DNA of 64,000 nucleotides. Source: Rhizomucor pusillus. Lineage: Eukaryota; Mucoromycota; Mucoromycetes; Mucorales; Lichtheimiaceae. Positions within the stretch are counted from its first letter, which is position 1. Each line of letters starts with the position of its first letter. The position numbers and the translations under genes were made by a program. The notes below the pieces were generated by a model. That model was not told the origin of the DNA. It ran no database searches and was given only the letters and a program-made list of their open reading frames with translations. This document shows, one piece after another, positions 57,405 to 64,000 of the stretch. Location of the stretch: positions 202,834 through 266,833 of the forward strand of contig FWWN02000704.1 in assembly GCA_900175165.2 (NCBI GenBank), written 5' to 3'.

Positions 57405-58799
57405 ATGTCTCGTTTATTATGGAATCAGCTCAAGGGTCAGCTCGGCCCCTTTGTTGAAAACGCGTTTTCTTCTACCACCACGCAAACTGCCAGTCGTGTC
57501 GTCGTAGATCCTCGCACAGCACAGCCAATCTGCAACGTCGCTGAAGCTACCAGTTCGCACGTCGACGCTGCCATTGCAAGCGCAAAGAAGGCTGAATCTG
57601 CGTGGTCTTCACAATCGGGACTTCGCCGCGATGCGCTGTTCAATCTCGCAAAAGCACTCGAACGGCACCAGGATGATATGGCCGAGATAGAAATGCTTCA
57701 GACCGGCAAGTCGCGGAGCGACGCCTCGTATGAAGTGTCAGACACTGTAGAGTGCTTCAAGTTCTTTGCAGGCTACGCCGATAAATTGTTTGGACAGTCT
57801 TTATCCAACACAGTGACGGTGCGTGAACCGTACGGCACCGTGGGTCTCGTTACATCGTTCAATTATCCATTGATGCTTGCCGGCTGGAAGTTAGCGCCGG
57901 CCCTGGCGGCTGGCAACTGCGTTCTGTTGAAACCGGCACCGCAGACACCCCTCACCTCGCTCGCCTTGGCGTACCTGGCAGCTCCGTACCTGCCTCCCGG
58001 CGTGTTATCCGTGCTGCCGGGCGGGACAGAAACAGGACAACGTGTCATTGACATAGTCGATAAGGCGAGTTTCACTGGATCAACGAGAGCAGGCCAAGCA
58101 ATCATGCGCCGTCAATCAGACCGGTTACTGCCGCTTGTTCTCGAATGCGGTGGTAAAAACCCAGCCATTATACTCAAGGATGCCGACCTGGATGCGACCG
58201 TGGAACACGTTGCGCTCGGTGCGTTCTCGAACGCCGGACAAAATTGCTGTGCGATTTCCCGCGTGCTTGTACACGAAAAGATCCACGACGAGTTTATCCA
58301 AAAGTTGCAGGGATACGTCCAACAGAAAATACAGGATTTTGAGCCATTGATCGACGAGGCACAGTTTAGCCGCGTGCAATCTTTCTTGACTGACAAGCAG
58401 CAGAAACCTGCTTTCACCGCTCCCAATCCCTACACTCGGGGTTACTATATACCACCCACCGTCTTTACCAACGTTAAAGATTCTCACAGACTGGCTACTG
58501 AAGAAATTTTTGGACCTGTCCTCTCCGTCCTCGAGCCATTTTCTACCGTCGACGAAGCTATCCATCGAACGAATGCATCGCAGTATGGACTCGCCGCCGG
58601 TGTCTTCTCACGGGACTACAAACAGGCACGTCGAGTAGCGCAAGCCCTGCATACCGGCTACGTCTGGATCAACATGTATAATATCATGCCGCCTTATTCG
58701 CCATTTGGAGGACGTAAACTATCCGGTGTAGGCAATGATCTCGGTCAGGCTGCCGTAGAAGAATTCACATTTGTAAAAACTATCATGGCAGATCTGTAA
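57405..58799 (+). CDS. NAD(P)-dependent aldehyde dehydrogenase, intronless
   Basis: 464 aa in one exon. ALDH superfamily: VTSFNYPLMLAGWKLAPALA, GNCVLLKPAPQTPL (cofactor lysine), SFTGSTRAGQAI (Rossmann glycine), LLPLVLECGGKNP (general-base Glu), AFSNAGQNCCAISRVLVHEK (catalytic Cys), EEIFGPVLSVLEPF and YSPFGGRKLSGVGNDLG. Resembles betaine-aldehyde or 4-trimethylaminobutyraldehyde dehydrogenases; the substrate cannot be read from sequence. It is about 25-30 residues shorter than typical, the loss falling near QKIQDFEPLIDEAQFSRVQ, before the substrate-entry loop. Absence of introns is unusual beside its neighbours. Confidence 0.93.
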   Translation: MSRLLWNQLKGQLGPFVENAFSSTTTQTASRVVVDPRTAQPICNVAEATSSHVDAAIASAKKAESAWSSQSGLRRDALFNLAKALERHQDDMAEIEMLQTGKSRSDASYEVSDTVECFKFFAGYADKLFGQSLSNTVTVREPYGTVGLVTSFNYPLMLAGWKLAPALAAGNCVLLKPAPQTPLTSLALAYLAAPYLPPGVLSVLPGGTETGQRVIDIVDKASFTGSTRAGQAIMRRQSDRLLPLVLECGGKNPAIILKDADLDATVEHVALGAFSNAGQNCCAISRVLVHEKIHDEFIQKLQGYVQQKIQDFEPLIDEAQFSRVQSFLTDKQQKPAFTAPNPYTRGYYIPPTVFTNVKDSHRLATEEIFGPVLSVLEPFSTVDEAIHRTNASQYGLAAGVFSRDYKQARRVAQALHTGYVWINMYNIMPPYSPFGGRKLSGVGNDLGQAAVEEFTFVKTIMADL

Positions 58800-58919
58800 A
58801 TGTAAGATGTATAAATCATTTCTATTTTAGCTCCATATATTGTAAGCTTTCTTTTGTTTGTCATACGGACTGGGGCTGGAAGAAATGAGGTTATGGTTTT
58901 GGATTCTAAAGAATAAGAG

Positions 58920-59110
58920 TCATAGCGCGCTCGAAGTCGCGTAGACAGGCGAATCCGTATCCTTGAATTTTATGGTACAGTATTCAAAGATCACGAGTTG
59001 ATTTTTGGGGTTATTCGGGACCATTTCACCGTCTCGCTTGAATAACTGCCTGATCACAGCAATTGTCTGGAACGCCACGTTTCTTAGTTCGGAGGCCAGA
59101 TCTTTCTCCA
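58920..59110 (-). pseudogene. Coding-like fragment, possibly transposon-derived
   Basis: An open frame on the minus strand reads ALEKDLASELRNVAFQTIAV then VIRQLFKRDG and NPKNQLVIFEYCTIKFKD and ends in a stop at the left. It has no ATG start but is preceded by a splice-acceptor-like TTCAG. It looks like a last exon without its gene. Family not recognised. Confidence 0.25.
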
Positions 59111-59454
59111 AGGCCTGAATGGACGCTCACTTATTTTAAAATTATTATCTTGATTTGCAAACTCGTTATCTTGTTGCCTTTTCCATTGCTTCGTTTATCT
59201 CTTCTATGTATCTCCTTTGTTCTTCATGTGCCCACAGAGAAAACTTCGCTTTTACACGTAATTTAATATTTTTCGTTTCAATACTCGGCTTCTTTACGTT
59301 TCCAGCAACTTATACAAACTTGCCGCACGTCAGTGCGACGATCATGCGTTGACTTTTGTGCAGAAGTGCACGAATCGTTCCTCACCCCCACCCAATCAAT
59401 TCGAACATTGGTCTGACAGGAACGGAGCATCAGAAACTTGGGTTTTCTTCCACA

Positions 59455-60027
59455 TAGTTGAAAACATGCCTATGTACATTTTATCTTTTACAAGCTGTTG
59501 CTGCCTACGGATAGGCTGGGATTGGGTATACAAGGTTGCGATGCTGTATCTGTTGCCCTGCTGCTACTTCGCCAAGTATTGGAAATGGATGAACGTGACT
59601 CTGATGTTTCGTACATTACTGCCTGGCCTCAGAAGAATAATCGAAAAGAAAAAAAAAAGGTACATAGCTAAAGTACAGGTTATTCATCATTGTCTAAAGG
59701 AAAACTCTAGTTGCCTTTTATGGACAATTGTGGGCCTTTGCCAGCGCCACCCTCATTACCAAACGAGGAAACCGAGGTGCCCCCTCATGGAAATCAGAAG
59801 TCAGCATTTTCGAGATCGATGTTCAACTCGTTGGTGGATATTCTTCTCAATCTCAAAAGCTCGAAGACTTAAAGGCTCAAAAATAAGAAGGAAGAAAAGG
59901 GGAGCAGGAAGGCGGGAAATCTGAGGAAACAGATAGAAAAGCAGTTGTAGAGTTTCTAGACTTGCTACTTATTCCTTTACTGTGTTCTGACAAGCCTGTT
60001 TCGCTCTTGCTTCGCTTCAGTAATAAT
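59455..60027 (+). pseudogene. Unrecognised coding-like segments with frame breaks
   Basis: A frame reading YVHFIFYKLLLPTDRLGLGI, QGCDAVSVALLLLRQVLEMD, ERDSDVSYITAWPQKNNRKE ends in an A-run at about 59650, followed by a GT...AG interval. Beyond it, one frame gives ATLITKRGNRGAPSWKSEVS and FEIDVQLVGGYSSQSQKLED to a stop, and the same frame reopens as EGRKGEQEGGKSEETDRKAV and EFLDLLLIPLLCSDKPVSLL. Composition is protein-like, but the stop and frame problems suggest a relic or a missed splice pattern. No family recognised. Confidence 0.28.
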
Positions 60028-60029
60028 TG

Positions 60030-60913
60030 AGCAGCCGGTACGAGTCGAATTGCTCCATTGTTTGCTCAATAAACTTTTCAGACTGAAAGTGACGATAGAG
60101 AACGGTCATTAAGCTCTACGCTCCGTAGAGGTGATCCTTCAATGAGATTGATGTGATATCAGACATCTTCTTTTGCTTTGAAGTGTTTACGTCAGACTTT
60201 TATGGCCATGATATAAGCGCTGTTCTTTGTACCAGATCACACTATTGAAGGACATCTAGGAAAAATTCTACCCGTTGTCTCTACAATGTCGTTTGTAATT
60301 CTTTTTTACATTGATGCTCCACAAACAACTTTAGTCTGTGCGTATACGTCTGAATACATAATATTTGTTGCTTTGAGAAGACAAATGCCTTTGCAGGATT
60401 TGAAATATGATATCTGCTGATAATAATAAGCTTAATGTATTATATCAATGTAGTAGCGAACTTCCGGTTTATTCAGAGCGGCACAAGTAAAACAGCGGGA
60501 TGCCTGGCTTCCTGTTCAAAGATTTCCTTGCTGCAGTAGACTTATCCATGATCGAAACCATATTAGAGGAAGCAATGTATGTAATATTCTTTATTGCGAT
60601 TTACGTAGCGAAAGCCAAAGGCATTTCATCTACTATTAGCTAGAACTGAAAACAGATAAAGTTTGCTCCGAGGTGCGCCGTTAGTCCTTTTGATTTTTCC
60701 GAGATGAAAAGCTTTCGGGCGCAAGGCAGGCCAAAAGCAGCCCACGCATGTTTGCGAGGATTTGCGTTCGTCTGTCATTGCGACAGGTACGTATCGACGA
60801 TGCGCCTTGACAAGTTTGCTACCTCCTCATTAGGTATGGCCCTTCAAGAGGGCACCGACACATGTTTCCCACCGCCCGATGGCCATAACCAACCCTTATT
60901 TTCCCAATTTTCT
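60030..60913. other. Intergenic, no gene seen
   Basis: About 900 bp of AT-rich DNA. Nothing recognisable. Confidence 0.4.
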
Positions 60914-61054
60914 TATATCCACCCGGGTCGTTTCCCTCGCTTCTCCCCAATTTATGACGCTTTGCAGAGTCATGCAACTGAAGTCGGGTGGATATAGAGC
61001 ACCTAAACTGAAGTCGGGCGGATGTAACAGGTCCGACTTCGGATTTGTCGGCAG
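60914..61054. repeat. Inverted and direct repeat cluster at the end of the SWIM element
   Basis: A 12-bp perfect inverted pair, TATATCCACCCG (60914-60925) and CGGGTGGATATA (60985-60996). The second arm is part of a direct repeat AACTGAAGTCGGGTGGAT / AACTGAAGTCGGGCGGAT about 31 bp apart. GAAGTCGG also recurs inverted as CCGACTTC shortly after. They sit just beyond the 3' end of the transposase-like remnant, as terminal inverted repeats would. Confidence 0.6.
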
Positions 61055-61728
61055 GGAAGGAGCCAGAAGCAATCTGTCTGCAAGACAGAGGCGAGTTTTT
61101 CTTTGTAATCTATGGAAGTGCGTTGAGGCACTTCGAGAGGTTGCCAATTAGTGTTTGGATGCTCCGTTGAAGGCGCTCCTTCTCTGATTGCCGGGACAAG
61201 CGGAAGGTGGGTAGGTGCTTCCACTCGTGATGGTCGCATGAAGTGGTCATCGTATGTGCGTGCAACGAGGAACATATGCCTGCAAGCATGCCTTTCCTTC
61301 TCAAAGCCAGAGCAGGTACAACGATCCAGACGTAGTCCGTTGGCAGACACTTTGGCAACAAAATCAACATCCACACAATAACAGCGACTGAAATTTTACC
61401 TTACCTCGCACTGCAACAAACTACCAGAAGTGAAAGAGTATATTTTGAACTTGCTTTCCTCGATCTTGGCTGCAGCGGTTATCAGCTTATCAGCCGAAAT
61501 TTTCAGCGCAGTAATCTCCTGCTTCCGGAAATGTTGCTCCTGGACACTCATACGGCCAACGCTATGAGTGCGGACGCGGGTCTTCCAACGCAGATCTTGC
61601 ACCGCGACGTCGACAAGGATGTGGCAGAGATGATCGAGCCGTTGGTTCTTCATACGGTTCAAATGACTAGTCTTCAGTTGGTTGTGTCAACTTCCGACAT
61701 AATTATCTGTCTCCATGTTAGTGTACAT
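61003..61728 (-). pseudogene. MULE-type transposase relic with SWIM zinc finger
   Basis: On the minus strand one frame reads METDNYVGS, TGA, HNQLKTSHLNRMKNQRLDHL, LVDVAVQDLRWKTRVR, then FTSGSLLQCEVR, TAA, NFSRCYC, VDVDFVAKVSANGLRLD, RCTCSGFEKERHACRHMFL. The last is a SWIM finger (CxC...CxH), usual at the C-terminus of Mutator-like transposases. The segment before it resembles the ...NYIESWHNQLK... region of those proteins, so the TGA probably replaces a Trp codon. Two in-frame stops and no catalytic DDE core in view mark it as a dead copy. Confidence 0.65.
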
Positions 61729-63351
61729 TGTTGGTTGATGACAAGCAACCTAGGCGCTCTATAGGTTTTTGAATTCAAATTCGCGCTAAAATCAGAGAAG
61801 ATTTATGGATATTACTTCGTTGTATTTTGGATAGACAATGTCATCGAAATGAACGATAGGACAAGGGCTGCTCTTTTTATAATCTCTCCATTCCTCTGCC
61901 TTACAATGTATAAGACAGCAAAATGGAAACCGAGGAATCTCGTTAACTGCATAAATAGTTATGGAAGAAAGCCTTAAGAAAGCTTTTTGCCCCAAGAAAA
62001 CCAATTTGAGATGGGGATCACGAGATCCATCCTTCCTTGCCGATACGTACCATCGATTAAGGCGTTCACGCTGCCGATGATATGAACCATCCTCTAACGA
62101 TCCCATGGCAGGACATTTAGATAATTCGACTAGAGACACATCTTGGATTTTGCATTATCTTAGCTATTTGGCAAGCGCGAAAAGATAGCAATCTACGTTT
62201 TTCGAAAACCTGCTGAACTAACGGTAAGTCGTAATCGTAGCAACATTCCATATATATTCGCTTAACTCTGAGTTGAGTTTTTTGTTGCTCTGCCTTTGAT
62301 AATCGTTTATATTCTGGTCAGCAACCAAACACACCTTGAATATGCTCTCGAACGAAAAAGGAAAAAGAATCATAACAATCGTCCCACAAGTTGTTTGCTT
62401 TCCAACCGTGCTGACTAGTGACTCATCAAGCCATGTTTCGATCCTCTGTCATGCTATCTCGATATCAATCCGCCTCTAAGCTATCTTGCTCATCAATTCA
62501 GATTTCTGTTGTAAACTACAACCATCGGATTAACAAGTATAGACGTGTGCAACTTGAAAGATTATCCCAAAAACGTGCTGGCGGATAGAGATCGACCAGT
62601 CCGGATTTGTAGATAAGCATCCGAAAGCGGTTTGCTGTAGTGCCTCTGATCGGTTCCTTCCTCGAACGTACCCGCATATATATCACTCACTGTCTTCCGT
62701 ATGTCTGACAGAATAAATAATCGTGTACACGACAAATAAGACACCACCTGTCAAAACAAGGGAGTAACTTAAGAGGATTGAAAACTCGATACATCAATAT
62801 ACTGCTCATTTTGATGCCTTTACTCCTAGCTAATCAACAGCACAACTCTACATACTACTCTAGTAGAATGACTTTCGATCCTGAGTTCTGATCGTAACTT
62901 GAAGGTATCAAGCGTAAACAACGGAACTCAGAGGGAGCGCAAAGTGTGAGTCCCATTACGCAGACTGTTTTGAAGTTTATGTGTCGCAATGTAAACCTTC
63001 TTGGCTGCAAACCTGAATCTGAAGACTCATAAATTGGAACATGGAAAGGTATGTAGGCGTACTCATGTCAATCCTTCACAAATCCCTAAAGCGCATAAAT
63101 ACCAATATACTCGTTTAATGCTGTCTTGTGCCCCGCAAGGAACTGAAACCATGGAGAGAGAGAGAAAAAAGAATTGTCAGTTACGGGCCCGCGTCATCTA
63201 TGACTCGATTTCCTCTTCTTTCCTCTTCTTTCCTGTTTTCTGTTTTCCTTTACGCAAGATGGAAGAACTACAAAATACCACGTTTTATTCTTTTATTGAA
63301 CTGTTTTCTGCTCTCCCAGTCTCACTAAGCATACCTATCTATCCTCCATAA
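61729..63351. other. Gene-poor stretch between transposon remnants
   Basis: About 1.6 kb. A minus open frame at 61792-62139 has no recognisable content and could be the eroded 5' part of the SWIM element. Confidence 0.35.
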
Positions 63352-64000
63352 ATGCTCTTAGCTTTCAAAAAGGAAAGAAAGAAGGAGTTGGCAAAAGCTG
63401 CAGAAGGTAGGTGTGAGCAGAGTCCAAAGGGGCACAAGGCAAACTTTTACTGATATATGTCATCCACAGTTATTTGCAAGCACTGTGGCGAAAAAGGCCA
63501 CAAGATGAAGACCAATAGAAAATGCAAGCTTTATACCGACAGTGGCAATGGTGAGCACGTTTACGGCATATCATTCATACCTCGAATTAACGATGTGCTA
63601 GTTGGCAAGAAAATGAAACAAACAGATACAGAAAATGAAGAAGAAAAACAAAGAAAGAAAAAGGGAAGGACCAATGCAAATGAAAATACAAAACCCTGTC
63701 CCAGATGCGGTTCCACTAGTCATTCAAGATCTACATTAAAGGATTGTCCTTACCATGTTCAAACTTCGGAGGAGATCCTCGTATCACGCTTTGGAAGGAA
63801 TTTCGAGCGTTATGCTCGCACCATATCCCTGTCAGGAATTGTTAAAGAAGACTATCAAGAACAGCTACAGCAGGGTATCCAGCAACTGTCATCTTTCATA
63901 CGGAATGGCATTGTTCGAGTGATGGTCTTTGTTAATTTTTACATTGTGGAGCACGCGCACAATGCGATTCCGGCCTATGTCTTTTCACAGACATTTTTCT
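63352..64000 (+). CDS. Zinc-knuckle protein with a possible Fanzor-like N-terminus, 5' part
   Basis: Cut by the right edge. Exons 63352-63406, 63470-63550 and 63632 onward join in frame. The product starts MLLAFKKERKKELAKAAE, then a zinc knuckle (VICKHCGEKGHKMKTNRKC), a basic stretch, a second cysteine motif (PCPRCGSTSHSRSTLKDCPY) and a helical region RTISLSGIVKEDYQEQLQQG ... VFVNFYIVEHAHNAIPAY. The RTIS...IV pattern followed by long amphipathic helices resembles the N-terminal block of the TnpB/Fanzor-like gene at 12 kb (RTVTASLQNIVHPDF). This link is tentative. No catalytic domain lies in the window. Confidence 0.5.

Noticed and set aside
1..64000. CRISPR array, rRNA genes, bacterial operons
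   Set aside because: No regularly spaced identical repeats, rRNA stretches or operon-like intron-free runs were found. The tandem repeats present are microsatellites or intragenic.

Overview
The window is eukaryotic nuclear DNA from a filamentous fungus, most likely an early-diverging one (Mucoromycota, probably Mucorales). Genes are split by many short introns of about 50-85 nt, there are no bacterial operons, and the set includes fungal housekeeping genes (CSE1/exportin-2, sterol glucosyltransferase with a GRAM-PH-GRAM front end, cytochrome c heme lyase). It also holds genes patchily kept in fungi (aromatic amino acid hydroxylase, an ADAM metalloprotease) and remnants of Fanzor/TnpB-like and SWIM-finger MULE-type transposons of the kind common in this phylum. 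The placement is inference from gene content. No search was run.

Layout, left to right. 0-5 kb: 5' end of CSE1 (minus), histidyl-tRNA synthetase (plus), and an unrecognised coiled-coil protein carrying a regular array of TQT motifs that looks like a multivalent dynein-light-chain (LC8) binding platform. 5-9.2 kb: RIB3 (riboflavin synthesis) and a Nup88/Nup82 nucleoporin, both minus. 9.2-12.4 kb: a multi-exon, apparently decaying Fanzor/TnpB-like gene with RuvC and zinc-ribbon motifs, 87 bp upstream of the Nup88 start. 12.6-17.5 kb: an HDA1-complex-type protein (with a probable frameshift) and an aromatic amino acid hydroxylase. 18-21.3 kb: an NPC2-like secreted lipid-binding protein with a 5-nt micro-exon, and a TBL1/SIF2-like LisH-WD40 co-repressor. 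21.4-27.7 kb: two splicing genes, RSE1/SF3B3 and a CWF19-like protein, head to head across 160 bp. 28.6-36.7 kb: a HAD phosphatase, a small secreted cysteine-rich protein, an ADAM protease and a FYRN/FYRC chromatin protein.

36.7-42.3 kb is mostly gene-free. 42.3-52.8 kb holds an intronless SQD2-like glycosyltransferase, cytochrome c heme lyase, sphingolipid delta-4 desaturase, exosome subunit RRP4 and sterol 3-beta-glucosyltransferase. 53.9-58.8 kb holds ATP synthase subunit b, a secreted purple acid phosphatase and an intronless aldehyde dehydrogenase. From 58.8 kb to the end the window is transposon debris: unrecognised coding-like fragments, a SWIM-finger transposase pseudogene, and the 5' end of a second gene with a possible Fanzor-like N-terminus, cut by the window edge.

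Themes. Several genes belong to RNA processing and transport (CSE1, Nup88, SF3B3, CWF19-like, RRP4) and several to lipid biology (NPC2-like, DES1, UGT51, GT4). At least four introns use GC-AG rather than GT-AG boundaries, all with a GCAAGT donor. Exon limits below were derived by hand from reading frame, homology remembered from the family, and splice consensus. Small details may be off.
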